64,000 nucleotides of DNA from RI-153 sp041391225 (GCA_041391225.1 JAWKOL010000031.1:1-64000); one strand, 5' to 3'. Positions 17,289 to 27,232 are shown, counted from the stretch's first letter. Made by a program: numbers and translations. Notes: generated by a model from the letters alone, not told the origin.

Positions 17289-17318
17289 TTGGCAATTCAA
17301 GACGCCCTTTGATATACT
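17289..17318 (+). promoter_or_regulatory. Probable dnaA promoter
   Basis: TTGGCA at 17289-17294, an 18-bp spacer and TATACT at 17313-17318, about 380 bp before the dnaA start. The intervening leader contains the inverted repeat at 17437-17516 and no convincing gene. Confidence 0.5.
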
Positions 17319-17436
17319 GCACGGTACCGGATCGTTCACCGGCAGACGACCCCCTGGACACATACGATGTCGGCGGGATCTGCAACGCAGAATCCACCCC
17401 CAACGGCAAGACGCCACCTCATATTGAGTAAGTGTC

Positions 17437-17516
17437 TATGCGTAAATCTACAGCAGCCGGGCGAAGTTGGCCTGCCTAGAGCAGACGTAGGTGCTGCGCA
17501 CTGTGATTTACGCATA
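17437..17516. repeat. 12-bp inverted repeat in the dnaA leader
   Basis: TATGCGTAAATC (17437-17448) and its exact complement GATTTACGCATA (17505-17516), 56 bp apart. CAGC/GCTG pairs inside could extend it into a long hairpin. It could be a regulator site, an origin element or a leader structure. Confidence 0.55.
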
Positions 17517-17699
17517 TACACCAAGTATGTGTCGATGTACGCAACGGTCTGACCTCGATCGATTTCACAACAACTGATTCACTTCGTTGTACGTGCACTG
17601 GTGCATCGTGAATTTGTTCACCTTACCTGAGGCATGCTTCGACGCGCCGTCCATCAGGCACGTACTTACGGATCACACGGATAGGAGGAGGGCATTCAC

Positions 17700-19514
17700 T
17701 TGAGTAAGTATCAATACTCACAACCGCCATATGGCTCCCTAGCCGCGCCGATCTCTGATCATACTGTCTCCACGGTTGTATCAGATCGAACGCAGGCAGA
17801 TGAGGGCAGCCATCTCCCTTACAATGTGACGGATCAGCCCATTTCGGAACGACGCCCTGCCGACGCCGACTACAGCCCGGCGATGCCTGTTTCGCCACGC
17901 GTTGATCCGCGTTCGATCTGGCAGGCTGCGCTGTCGGCATTGGCGCTCCAGATGCCCACCGCCACCTACGAAACATGGGTGCGCGACACGTCGGTGATCG
18001 CCTACGAGGATGGCGAGTTCATCGTTGGCACACCCAATCCGTACGCGCGTGACTGGCTGGCCAATCGCCTGCAAACGCCGATCAAGCGCATCCTGGGCAA
18101 ACTTGTCAACCGCTCTGTGCAAGTGACATTTCGGGTGCGCCAGCAACCGCGCATTGATGAGCAGGCAGATGATTTGCCACCACTCTATCGTTCATTGGAG
18201 ACGGCTGCGCCAGCGGCGGTGGAAGCGCCCGCACGCAACAGCCGCCCGGCGGTTAGCCGGGAAACGACATCGGTGGCCGGACGCGAACAAGGCGCTCCCA
18301 CCACGCACGAACACGATCACGAAAACGCCGCAGAGCGTTTAGCAAAGGAACTCGGTGCAGCGGACACTCTAGCCCAGGCAGGTACGACCGTGACACACTC
18401 AACACCGTGGAATCAGAACGCCTGGCAGTCTTCCGATCCGCAAGACGACGCAGGCGGTCGCGCCTGGTCGGGGCGGTCGGAGTTGCACAGTACACCGCTC
18501 AATCCGCGCTACACCTTTGAATCGTTCGTGGTGGGCAATCACAACCGGCTGGCCCACGCTGCGGCGCTTTCAGTGGCGGATCACCCAGGGCAACGCTTTA
18601 ACCCACTCTTCGTCTACGGTGGCGTCGGTCTGGGCAAGACACATTTGCTTCATGCCATCGGCAACCAGATGTTGGAACGTGGCCTGCAAGTGCTCTACTG
18701 CTCTTCGGAACAATTCACCAACGATCTGATCAGCGCCATCCGCAGCCAGAGCACAGAGGAATTCCGCAACAAGTATCGGCAGGTCGATTTGCTGCTTATC
18801 GATGACATTCAGTTTATCGGCGGCAAAGAAAGCACGCAAGAAGAATTCTTCCATACGTTCAATCACCTGCACGCCGCCGGCCGCCAGGTGGTGATCAGCA
18901 GTGATCGCCCGCCCAAGGAGATCGCCACGCTCGAAGCCCGTCTGCGCAGCCGCTTCGAGGGCGGCCTGCAGGCCGACATTTCGCAGCCCGATCTGGAGAC
19001 CCGTGTGGCGATTTTGCAGACCAAAGCCGCCATGATGAAGACGGATGTTCCCATGGACGTGCTCATGCTCATCGCCCAGCGCGTGGAAAGCAACATCCGC
19101 GAACTCGAAGGCGCGCTGAACCGGCTGATCGTCCAAGCGCCGCTCCACGACAGCGGCATCAACCGCCAGGCGGCCGAGGAGATCCTCGACAACCTGATGC
19201 CGCAGCGCCGTCCGCGCGAGGCGTCCAGCGTCGTGGCCCTGGTGGCCGACTACTTCCGGCTCACAGTGGACGACCTGACCGGGCGCACCCGCACCAAAGA
19301 GGTGGCCTACGCCCGACAGGTGGCCATGTACCTGCTGCGCGAGGAAAACGGTCTCTCGTTGCCTGCCATCGGCGGGCTATTGGGTGGGCGTGATCACAGC
19401 ACGGTCCGCTACGGTGTGGAGAAAGTCGAAACCGATCTGGCCGAAGACGATGAACTGCGTCGTCATCTCCAGATCCTACGCGAGAAGGTCTACGCGCCGC
19501 CGGCCAGTCGATAG
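17700..19514 (+). CDS. dnaA: Chromosomal replication initiator DnaA, unusually long
   Basis: 604 residues against ~450 for most DnaA proteins. Domain I (~75-150) has IWQAALSALALQMPTATYETWVRDT. Domain II is a ~130-residue variable linker. Domain III carries Walker A GGVGLGKTHLLHAIG (~307-321), Walker B LLLIDDIQFIGGK and sensor motifs such as VVISSDRPPKEI. Domain IV ends with the DNA-binding signature GGRDHSTVRYGVEKV. Start TTG 17700 is chosen because AGGAGGAG ends 9 bp upstream; it gives a ~65-residue N-terminal tail without a known domain. ATG 17883 (MPVSPRVDP) is an alternative that removes most of the tail. Binds the boxes at 17032-17093 to open the origin. Confidence 0.96.
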   Translation: MSKYQYSQPPYGSLAAPISDHTVSTVVSDRTQADEGSHLPYNVTDQPISERRPADADYSPAMPVSPRVDPRSIWQAALSALALQMPTATYETWVRDTSVIAYEDGEFIVGTPNPYARDWLANRLQTPIKRILGKLVNRSVQVTFRVRQQPRIDEQADDLPPLYRSLETAAPAAVEAPARNSRPAVSRETTSVAGREQGAPTTHEHDHENAAERLAKELGAADTLAQAGTTVTHSTPWNQNAWQSSDPQDDAGGRAWSGRSELHSTPLNPRYTFESFVVGNHNRLAHAAALSVADHPGQRFNPLFVYGGVGLGKTHLLHAIGNQMLERGLQVLYCSSEQFTNDLISAIRSQSTEEFRNKYRQVDLLLIDDIQFIGGKESTQEEFFHTFNHLHAAGRQVVISSDRPPKEIATLEARLRSRFEGGLQADISQPDLETRVAILQTKAAMMKTDVPMDVLMLIAQRVESNIRELEGALNRLIVQAPLHDSGINRQAAEEILDNLMPQRRPREASSVVALVADYFRLTVDDLTGRTRTKEVAYARQVAMYLLREENGLSLPAIGGLLGGRDHSTVRYGVEKVETDLAEDDELRRHLQILREKVYAPPASR

Positions 19515-19662
19515 ACCACGCCAAATGTGTCCTGATCTGCCGATAGATTGGCACCCCCGCCCAGCACAGCCACGTCCACCCGACGACGACTGTGTTGGGC
19601 GCTCGTTTTCTAAAATTCACAGCCACAAGGTTTTCTCACCAAACCGATTCTGCGAAAATGGT

Positions 19663-19691
19663 TTGCATAATTCCTACAGGTACAGTAAACT
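19663..19691 (+). promoter_or_regulatory. recA promoter
   Basis: TTGCAT at 19663-19668, a 17-bp spacer and TAAACT at 19686-19691, about 55 bp before the recA start codon. I see no clear LexA-type dyad, so SOS control cannot be judged. Confidence 0.5.
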
Positions 19692-19753
19692 AGCTCGCAC
19701 TTACCCGCCTTTGCAGTCGCCCTGGATTGCCACAACATGTTTTTGGAGTCACT

Positions 19754-20779
<1,026 letters not shown>

Positions 20780-20850
20780 ACCCACGCGCAGCGCAAACCT
20801 CCCCCAACTTGCCGCTGCATTTCGGTCAGACCACCTGCCACCCACCACAT

Positions 20851-20879
20851 TTACGAAAAGGTCAGCAGTCGGGTATACT
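20851..20879 (+). promoter_or_regulatory. Promoter in the recA-recX interval
   Basis: TTACGA at 20851-20856, a 17-bp spacer and TATACT at 20874-20879. It could drive the small frame at 21048 and/or recX. Confidence 0.45.
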
Positions 20880-21047
20880 TAACACGAAGTGCTGCCCACA
20901 ATCGGCAGCCACAATCTAGCGATTATCACAGCGCAAATAACGATAGCAGTCACACCGGGCAGCCGGTACACCCGCAGATCGGGTACTCTGTTGTGAAGGC
21001 CCTGACCGGCCGATACAGACATACGTGCAGCGTATCGGGGGAATCGA

Positions 21048-21182
21048 ATGGATAGCAAGGACGCTACGCCGCTGCGTCGCGGATACCTATACAACTTCAG
21101 CACCTTGCACCATCAAGCCGAACGTGGTGTCGTCCTGTTTTTCGACGACGGATCGACGGTTTTTAGAATAGATCTCACCTGA
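21048..21182 (+). CDS. Possible 44-residue protein between recA and recX
   Basis: ATG at 21048 is preceded by GGGGGAA, a plausible ribosome site. The product has 44 residues, beginning MDSKDATPLRRGYLYNFST and ending VLFFDDGSTVFRIDLT. It has no recognised family and no signal peptide or membrane helix; aromatic and charged residues alternate as in a small beta-rich protein. A promoter-like sequence lies 170 bp upstream. Too short to be certain. Confidence 0.4.
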   Translation: MDSKDATPLRRGYLYNFSTLHHQAERGVVLFFDDGSTVFRIDLT

Positions 21183-21326
21183 TCGGCATTGTGTTCTTTC
21201 GATAACAGCAGAAACATGGATTGGGCAGCTCGATACTTCGGTCTGTCGTATGCAGGATATGCCGCTATCGGACTGGCAAGGTTGTTCGTTTGAAGGTTGC
21301 AGGTTGACCTTTTGATCGGACTGTAG

Positions 21327-21357
21327 ATGCGCTGTGGCAATGCCGCAGCGCATTTTG
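21327..21357 (+). terminator. Hairpin before recX (terminator or attenuator)
   Basis: Stem TGCGCTG (21328-21334) and CAGCGCA (21346-21352), followed by TTTTGTTG. It ends about 20 bp before the recX start codon, so it could limit read-through into recX. Confidence 0.45.
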
Positions 21358-21377
21358 TTGTTCACAGAGAGACAAAC

Positions 21378-22049
21378 ATGGCCGGGCAGATCACCAGTCT
21401 GCGTTTTCAGAAAGCCAACCAGGATCGTGTCAACGTCTACCTGGACGGCGAGTATGCCTTTGCACTGCCCGCCATCGAAGCGGCCAAGCTGCGCAAAGGC
21501 GACTTTCTGAGCGATGACGACATTCAGCGCCTGCGCCTGGTCGACCTGGAAGCCAAAGGCTATGATCGAGCCGTCCGCTTCCTGGCGGTACGCCCTCGCA
21601 GCGAGTGGGAAGTGCGGCAGAACCTCCGTCGCTACCGCCCGCGGGGCAGTGAAGGCTTGGATGAAGTGCAGATCGAGCAGGTGATGGAGCGCCTTCGCGG
21701 CAGAGGATACGTCGACGACGAAGCATTCGCACGCTACTGGATCGATCAACGCAACCGATTCAAGCCGATGGCCCCACAAGCGCTGCGCTATGAGCTACGC
21801 CGTAAAGGGGTAAGCAACCGTATCATCGACGCCGTTGTCGAGGCAGAGACCGATCCAAACACGGCAGCGCTCGAAGTGGCCCGACGCCAGGCGCATCGTT
21901 GGCTTCACCTTGGCGAGGCCGAATTTCAGAAGAAGCTGGCAGGCCTACTCCAGCGCCGCGGCTTCCGATGGGAAACGATCCGCGAGACGATCCAGCAAGT
22001 CTGGCAAGAACAGGAAATCGAAAACAACGACGAAGAATCATTTGACTAA
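21378..22049 (+). CDS. recX: RecX family regulator of RecA
   Basis: 223 residues from ATG 21378 (MAGQITSLRFQ), the usual start of this family group (GxITxxxxQ). The three-helix repeats typical of RecX are visible: YDRAVRFLAVRPRSEWEVRQNLRR, VMERLRGRGYVDDEAFARYWIDQRN and APQALRYELRRKGVSNRIIDAVV, then a further C-terminal repeat (FQKKLAGLLQRRGFRWETI). RecX binds RecA filaments and modulates their activity. The position downstream of recA agrees with this. An internal in-frame start exists upstream (21327), but that region forms the hairpin. Confidence 0.88.
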   Translation: MAGQITSLRFQKANQDRVNVYLDGEYAFALPAIEAAKLRKGDFLSDDDIQRLRLVDLEAKGYDRAVRFLAVRPRSEWEVRQNLRRYRPRGSEGLDEVQIEQVMERLRGRGYVDDEAFARYWIDQRNRFKPMAPQALRYELRRKGVSNRIIDAVVEAETDPNTAALEVARRQAHRWLHLGEAEFQKKLAGLLQRRGFRWETIRETIQQVWQEQEIENNDEESFD

Positions 22050-22139
22050 AGCCTTTGACCAACACCGGAGCAGAAGCAGTTCATCTACTCCTATATCAAT
22101 ATATTCAACCATGAACAACCCAAGACTGAGGGCCCGGAG

Positions 22140-23705
22140 ATGGACATACTCATCACGATAATCTTGATTATCGTCGCTGCGCTGATCGGCGCAGCCATCG
22201 CCGGTTACGTCGCTTTTCAACGTGGTCGCCAGGCCGGCGTCGCCGCAGAGCAGGAACGCCAGCGGACCACCCTTCAGAGCGCCGAGCAGCGCGCTGCCCA
22301 AATGCTCACCGAGGCCGAAGCCGAGATTCGCCGACGGGAGCTGAACCTGAAGGAAGAGGAAGTTCGGATGCGCGATGAGATGGACGCCGAGATGACCCGG
22401 CGGCGCAAAGAACTAGACCGAGTTGAACAGCGACTACAGAGCCGGCAAGAGAACCAAGAGAAGCGCATCGATCAACTGGAGGCGCGCGAACGCAAGCAGA
22501 ATCAGCGCGAAAAGCGCCTCGACCAGCAGGAAGAGGAACTCGCCAAAGCCGAAGAGGAACGGCACAACGAGCTACAGCGTGTGGCGCGCATGACCGAAGA
22601 GGAAGCACGCGCCGAGCTCCTCAAAGAAGTAGAGAAGAAAGCGCGCAACGAAATGGCGCGCAGCATCCGCGAAGTGGAAGCCGAAGCGCAGGAGACAGCC
22701 GAACGTCGCGCCCGCGAGATCGTCACCCTGGCAGTGGAACGGGTGGCCAGTGAACACGTCACCGAGTACGCGGTCAGCACCGTCAATCTGCCGTCCGACG
22801 AGATGAAGGGGCGCATCATCGGCCGCCAGGGGCGCAACATTCGCGCCATCGAACAGGCCACCGGCGTCGATCTCGTCGTCGATGACACACCCGAGGCGAT
22901 CCTGATCAGCAGCTTCGATCCGGTGCGGCGCGAAGTGGCGCGCATCGCCCTGAGTAAGCTGGTGGCCGACGGGCGTATCCACCCGGCGCGCATCGAAAAG
23001 GAAGTCGAGCGGGCCCAGCAGGAAGTGGATCACGTGATCCTCGAAGCGGGCGAACAGGCTCTGATCGAGACCAACACACAGGGTCTGCACCGGGAGATCC
23101 AGAAGCTCATCGGTCGGCTCAAATACCGCACCAGCTACGGCCAGAATCAATACTACCACGCCATGGAGACAGCCTACCTGGCCGCCGTCATCGCCAGCGA
23201 ACTCCACGCCGACGTCAAGACGGCGCGCATGGGCGGTCTGCTGCACGATATCGGCAAAGCAGTCAGCCACGAAATCGACGGTCCCCACGCGCTGGTAGGC
23301 GCGGAGATCGCCAAACGCTACGGCGTGAACCCCAAGGTGATCAACTGCATCGCCAGCCATCACGGCGAAGTGGAACCAGAAAGCATCGAAGCCGTGATCG
23401 TGGCCGCCGCCGACGCCATCAGCGGCGCACGCCCTGGGGCGCGCCGCGAAAGCCTGGAAGCCTACATCAAGCGTGTTACCGCGCTGGAAGACATCGGCAA
23501 CAGCTTCAACGGCGTCAAGGAGACCTACGCCATCCAGGCTGGGCGCGAAATTCGCGTCATCGTGCGCCCCGAAGACCTGGACGATCTGGAAGTGATCGAG
23601 CTGAGCAAAGACATCGCCAAGAAAATCGAAGACAACCTCGAATACCCGGGGCAGATCCGCGTGACAGTGATTCGCGAGACGCGGTCGGTGTCCCACGCGA
23701 AGTAG
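22140..23705 (+). CDS. rny: Ribonuclease Y
   Basis: 521 residues, the standard RNase Y size. N-terminal membrane helix LITIILIIVAALIGAAIAGYVAF, then a long charged coiled coil (~35-200). The KH domain has GRIIGRQGRNIRAIEQATGVDLVVDDTPEAI (blocks GRIIGRQGRNIR and VDDTP). The HD phosphodiesterase domain carries MGGLLHDIGKAVSHE (~365-379) and CIASHHGEVEPES, with a C-terminal GIQA-like AIQAGREIRVIV region. It is the membrane-bound endonuclease that starts mRNA decay in bacteria lacking RNase E. It lies 90 bp after recX and may be co-transcribed. A strong terminator follows. Confidence 0.97.
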   Translation: MDILITIILIIVAALIGAAIAGYVAFQRGRQAGVAAEQERQRTTLQSAEQRAAQMLTEAEAEIRRRELNLKEEEVRMRDEMDAEMTRRRKELDRVEQRLQSRQENQEKRIDQLEARERKQNQREKRLDQQEEELAKAEEERHNELQRVARMTEEEARAELLKEVEKKARNEMARSIREVEAEAQETAERRAREIVTLAVERVASEHVTEYAVSTVNLPSDEMKGRIIGRQGRNIRAIEQATGVDLVVDDTPEAILISSFDPVRREVARIALSKLVADGRIHPARIEKEVERAQQEVDHVILEAGEQALIETNTQGLHREIQKLIGRLKYRTSYGQNQYYHAMETAYLAAVIASELHADVKTARMGGLLHDIGKAVSHEIDGPHALVGAEIAKRYGVNPKVINCIASHHGEVEPESIEAVIVAAADAISGARPGARRESLEAYIKRVTALEDIGNSFNGVKETYAIQAGREIRVIVRPEDLDDLEVIELSKDIAKKIEDNLEYPGQIRVTVIRETRSVSHAK

Positions 23706-23806
23706 CGATTGGGGACTCGGGATCGGGGACTGGCGACTGGGGATTGGTTGGCTGCGTTGTCGCCGCTCAAGTCTCGAAGTAAAAGACAGATGAACTGAAT
23801 TTGAAA

Positions 23807-23843
23807 GAAAAGCCCGGTGGACCAGGTCCACCGGGCTTTTTTC
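23807..23843 (+). terminator. Strong intrinsic terminator after rny
   Basis: Stem AGCCCGGTGGA (23811-23821) and TCCACCGGGCT (23827-23837), loop CCAGG, flanked by AAAGAAA and TTTTTT, so it can act on both strands for rny and for the convergent ricT-like gene. Confidence 0.9.
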
Positions 23844-23912
23844 ATTAAAGATATCTTGCCAGATCAGCAAACTGAGGCGTGTTAACACGCCAGAAGCCCC
23901 CCGCATCACGCA

Positions 23913-24959
23913 TTACGCATCACCGCTCGGATTCTGGCTTCCGCCCTTGTTGCGGCGACGACGGCGTTTGCGCCGCGATTGGCTGGAGCGCTTGCGGTTG
24001 CTGTCCTCGGATTGAGACTGTTCCTCACGATCCGGGCTGGACGAACTACCAGAGCGGCTGCTCTCGCGCTCGGCGCGCACACGGGCGTTGTCCTCTTCGG
24101 CGCCGGCGCGGCGTTTGGCCGTACAGCCGCCGCAACTCCCACAACTGCCGCCACTCTTCTTGCCTGTGATCAGTTCGTCGATGCTGAACTCGGCCATCAC
24201 GTTGTTTTCGAGCCACACGGTGACCGATTCTTTGAGCGGATGCAGATGGCGGACACGCCCCATGCCCTGGGGGGTGGTTACCTCGGAGCCGATCTTGGGC
24301 ATGCGTTTGTTGGCCTCTTTGTAGTTGCCGTCTTCGTACGAAAGGCAGCAGAGCAAACGGCCACACACGCCGCTGATCTCGTCTGGATTCAGCGGGAGTT
24401 GCTGATTCTTGGCCATACGAATACCTACCGGCGCAAACTCTCGCAGCCAACTGGTGCAACAGAGCTGACGTCCACACTTGCCCACGCCGTCCAGCAGTTT
24501 GGCCTCGTCACGTACACCGATTTGGCGCATTTCGATACGCGTTTGTAGCGCCCGCGCTAGATCGCGTACTAGCGCCCGAAAGTCGACCCGATTCTCCGAC
24601 GCAAAGAAAACGGTCAGCCGTCCGCCTTCGTAGTTGTACTCGCAGCGGATCACCTTCATGTCGAGGTTGTGTTCGGCGGCGCGCTGTCGGCAGACGGCCA
24701 AAGCTTCCAGTTCCTTGTGTCGCCACATGTCCCGTTGCAGCAGATCCCACGGGGTGGCGCGGCGCAGCACTGGCTTCAGTTCGCCCACAATGTCTTCATC
24801 GGGGACGTAGTGGGGCGCCTGCACGATCTGCACCAATTCTTGCCCCTTGGCCGTGTCAACAATGACATAGTCATCGGGCGCCAGGTCCAGGTGACGCTGC
24901 GGATCGAAGTAGTAGACTTTGGAAACCGGGCCAAACTGAGCGCCGATGACGGTTTGCAT
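23913..24959 (-). CDS. ricT: PSP1-domain protein (RicT/YaaT-like)
   Basis: 348 residues. The PSP1 C-terminal domain is marked by GVGKCGRQLCCTSWL and SGVCGRLLCCLSYED; the paired Cys residues are those that bind an Fe-S cluster in the B. subtilis RicA/F/T complex. After it comes a KxGxxVxTPxGxGxVxxxHPLKE segment, then a Cys/Gly stretch (GGSCGSCGGC) and a highly basic, low-complexity tail (RKRSSQSRRKRRRRRNKGG). RicT-family proteins affect RNase Y-dependent mRNA maturation, notable here because rny is the next gene. holB is immediately upstream, as in Bacillus. The basic tail may bind RNA. Confidence 0.85.
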   Translation of the reverse strand: MQTVIGAQFGPVSKVYYFDPQRHLDLAPDDYVIVDTAKGQELVQIVQAPHYVPDEDIVGELKPVLRRATPWDLLQRDMWRHKELEALAVCRQRAAEHNLDMKVIRCEYNYEGGRLTVFFASENRVDFRALVRDLARALQTRIEMRQIGVRDEAKLLDGVGKCGRQLCCTSWLREFAPVGIRMAKNQQLPLNPDEISGVCGRLLCCLSYEDGNYKEANKRMPKIGSEVTTPQGMGRVRHLHPLKESVTVWLENNVMAEFSIDELITGKKSGGSCGSCGGCTAKRRAGAEEDNARVRAERESSRSGSSSSPDREEQSQSEDSNRKRSSQSRRKRRRRRNKGGSQNPSGDA

Positions 24960-24980
24960 AGAAGCTCCTGATGGATGGGA

Positions 24981-25985
24981 TCAACGCGGAGAAGGTAGTT
25001 GCAGCAAGAGCACATCCAGCGCCAGCCCCGCGTTGACGGTGTGGCGCAGATAACCTTCGATCCGCGAGAGTGTGTGTAGAAAAGTGCGCACTTCTTCTGC
25101 ATTGAAGCTGCGGGCATCTTCGTGAAGTGCATCGAGTTGATCGATGTTGCTGCAGCTGTCGGCGCACCCCGATTGCACCAACAGCACATCCCGCCACCAA
25201 CTTACCCAAAAAGCCAACAAGGGGAACAACACTTCGTCATTGCGCCCGGCCGCCAATTTCTGTGAAAATTTTAAGCGTTCCACGGCACGAGATCGGGCCA
25301 GTTGCCTGAGTTCGGCGATCTGCTCCTGTCGCCCCAATCCTTTCCCAGACGATGTGAGCTGCTGCACGGCCCATCCCAAACGCCCATGCGAAAGCCGCGA
25401 CCACAGGGCAGCTTCTTCGGGCGTGGCGCGCCAGCGTTCCACCAGCGCCCGCTCGATACTCGGAGCGTCCACTGGGCGCAGTTCGAGCACCTGGCAACGG
25501 CTGACAATGGTGGGCAACAGGCTACTGCGATCATGCGCCGTCAGAATGAGGACAACGTAACCAGGCGGTTCTTCCAACGTCTTGAGCAGTTTGTTCGAGA
25601 AACTGTCGTTGGCTTGATGTACATCCTGAATGAGAAAGACCTTATATTTCCCTTCCACAGGATGCAACATGGCGTCGTGGATGATCTCAGCGGCCTGCTC
25701 CACACGCAGCAAGCCATTGGTTCGATCCGTGGCGCCGTTGCGGTCGGTGGGTTGCACCAGACGAAAATCGGGGTGACCGCCTTTCTCCATCAAGCGGCAG
25801 GCACGGCACACGCCGCAGGGTCGCTGCACCGAATCGGTACAAAGCAATGCCTGGGCAAAGGCCCGGGCCAGTGTGCTTTTGCCAACTTGGGGAGATCCCA
25901 GGAAAAGGTAGGCGTGACGAGGTCCACGCGCAGACGATGTGAGCGAATGCTGCAAAAGCCGAATCGCCCATTCATGGCCCACCAC
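24981..25985 (-). CDS. holB: DNA polymerase III subunit delta' (HolB-like)
   Basis: 334 residues. The AAA+ clamp-loader fold has VGHEWAIRLLQHSL, a P-loop LGSPQVGKSTLARAFAQ, a zinc-binding Cys set in PCGVCRAC (with the preceding LLC), the Walker B region VFLIQDVHQANDSFSNKLLKTLEEPP and the sensor 1 region TAHDRSSLLPTIVSRCQVLEL with the SRC motif. Delta' is part of the complex that loads the sliding clamp. The start is probably GTG 25985 (or the adjacent GTG); no ATG fits. Operon partner of the ricT-like gene 22 bp downstream. Confidence 0.9.
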   Translation of the reverse strand: MVGHEWAIRLLQHSLTSSARGPRHAYLFLGSPQVGKSTLARAFAQALLCTDSVQRPCGVCRACRLMEKGGHPDFRLVQPTDRNGATDRTNGLLRVEQAAEIIHDAMLHPVEGKYKVFLIQDVHQANDSFSNKLLKTLEEPPGYVVLILTAHDRSSLLPTIVSRCQVLELRPVDAPSIERALVERWRATPEEAALWSRLSHGRLGWAVQQLTSSGKGLGRQEQIAELRQLARSRAVERLKFSQKLAAGRNDEVLFPLLAFWVSWWRDVLLVQSGCADSCSNIDQLDALHEDARSFNAEEVRTFLHTLSRIEGYLRHTVNAGLALDVLLLQLPSPR

Positions 25986-26106
25986 AGGCCAGGGTGCAGT
26001 GGCAATAGATGCGGGGTTTCGACCATCCTGGTTCCTTCGCTGCTGTCCATGTCTGCGATGATTCTATCACAGACATCCACAAACAGAAAGACACCGCAAA
26101 AAGACA

Positions 26107-26143
26107 CCACAAAAAGAGGACGGGTTCACCCGTCCTCTTTTGG
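26107..26143 (-). terminator. Terminator of the tuf-rpl operon
   Basis: Stem AAGAGGACGGG (26115-26125) and CCCGTCCTCTT (26130-26140) with loop TTCA. On the minus strand the stem is followed by TTTTTGTGG. It lies 23 bp after the rplL stop and separates the ribosomal operon from holB. Confidence 0.88.
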
Positions 26144-26168
26144 ACATGCACAGATACCGGTTGAGATC

Positions 26169-26546
26169 CTAGCTGATCTCGACGACGGCGCCTTCGGCTT
26201 CGAGCTGCTTCTTGACGTCTTCGGCCTGTTCCTTGGGGACGGCCTGCACGACGGGAGCAGGAGCGCTCTCGACCAGGTCCTTGGCTTCTTTAAGGCCCAG
26301 GCTGGTGACGGCGCGCACAGCCTTGATGACGTTGATCTTCTTGGCGCCCACGTCCTTGAGGATGACGTCAAATTCGGTCTTCTCTTCTTCTTCGGCGGCG
26401 GCGGCGGCCGGGCCGGCAGCGGCGGCAACGGCCACAGGTGCGGCGGCGCTTACGCCCCAGGATTCTTCGAGAATCTTGACCAATTCAGCGGCCTCGAGCA
26501 GAGTCAGGCCGTCCAGTTGTTCTTTGATCGCTTGCAAATCTGCCAT
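26169..26546 (-). CDS. rplL: 50S ribosomal protein L7/L12
   Basis: 125 residues. N-terminal dimerisation helix LQAIKEQLDGLTLLEAAELVKILEESWGV, an Ala-rich hinge (AAAPVAVAAAAGPAAAAAEEEE) and the C-terminal factor-binding domain EKTEFDVILKDVGAKKINVIKAVRAVTSLGLKEAKDLVE (blocks FDV, KKI, VIK and GLKEAK). It forms the stalk that recruits elongation factors. Last gene of the operon, 75 bp after rplJ. Confidence 0.98.
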   Translation of the reverse strand: MADLQAIKEQLDGLTLLEAAELVKILEESWGVSAAAPVAVAAAAGPAAAAAEEEEKTEFDVILKDVGAKKINVIKAVRAVTSLGLKEAKDLVESAPAPVVQAVPKEQAEDVKKQLEAEGAVVEIS

Positions 26547-26621
26547 GAGTTAGTTTCCTCCAGATATAGATTTCAGACGCAAAAACGTAGAGTCGATATG
26601 GGTACGATTGTTGAAATCCGC

Positions 26622-27161
26622 CTATGCGGCGTCTTCCTGTGGTTCGGCGTGGGCTTTGAGCACACGGGCAAGGCTTGCGCCCGGCTCGTTGATGACACGC
26701 ACCAGCTTGCTGGCCGGGGCAATGATGGTACCCAGCAGTTTGGCCAGCATCTCTTCGCGGGTAGGCAGTTCGGAAAGTTGTGCTGCCTGCGCCGCATTCA
26801 GGACTTCGTTCTGCAAGATGGCGTTTTTCACCTTGACGACTTCGCCGCCATTCTCGCGGATCCAGTCGTTCAGCGACTTGACGCCTTTGCCGATGTCTTC
26901 ACCGATGAACGCCACAGCCACTGGGCCTTCGAGCACGCTGCTCACATCAACTTCGCGTCCGGCTTCTTTCAGAGCGAGATCAAAGAGCGTGTTCTTGGTG
27001 ACCATGTAGGTTGTGCCGGTGCTGCGCAGTCGAGCGCGCAAGGACGTGATCTGCGCCACGGTTGCACCGTTCTGTTCGGTCAAGACCAGCGCCGACGCGT
27101 TCTCGATGTTCTCTTTGTACAGCGCAACCAGTTCTTCTTTCTTTGCACGAGTGATTGCCAA
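26622..27161 (-). CDS. rplJ: 50S ribosomal protein L10
   Basis: 179 residues: MAITRAKKEELVALYKENIENASALVLTEQNGATVAQIT start region, RLRSTGTTYMVTKNTLFDLAL, GPVAVAFIGEDIGKGVKSL and a C-terminal helix that carries L7/L12 (LARVLKAHAEP). The start is probably the leftmost TTG/ATG pair near 27161, with AGGAGG upstream (AAAGGAGGAACC). L10 with L7/L12 binds its own leader RNA as a translational repressor; the leader is recognisable just upstream. Confidence 0.97.
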   Translation of the reverse strand: MAITRAKKEELVALYKENIENASALVLTEQNGATVAQITSLRARLRSTGTTYMVTKNTLFDLALKEAGREVDVSSVLEGPVAVAFIGEDIGKGVKSLNDWIRENGGEVVKVKNAILQNEVLNAAQAAQLSELPTREEMLAKLLGTIIAPASKLVRVINEPGASLARVLKAHAEPQEDAA

Positions 27162-27232
27162 GAGAGGTTCCTCCTTTCCACAGGATTTTGCTGCGGCTCT
27201 TTACAGAGCGTGTAAACCAACAAAATCTGCAC

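Noticed and set aside
20780..20850. LexA-type operator near recA
   Set aside because: No convincing CGAAC-N4-GTTCG or related dyad was found around the recA promoter.
21216..21293. 25-codon hydrophobic frame (MDWAARYFGLSYAGYAAIGL...) between recA and recX
   Set aside because: Attractive as a membrane peptide, but it has no ribosome site and is too short to support from sequence alone.
22572..23909. 445-codon minus-strand frame opposite rny
   Set aside because: Antisense to the conserved KH and HD domains of RNase Y, with no family resemblance of its own.
25302..27215. 637-codon plus-strand frame opposite holB, rplL and rplJ
   Set aside because: It is antisense to three clearly conserved genes; high G+C codon bias creates long mirror frames.
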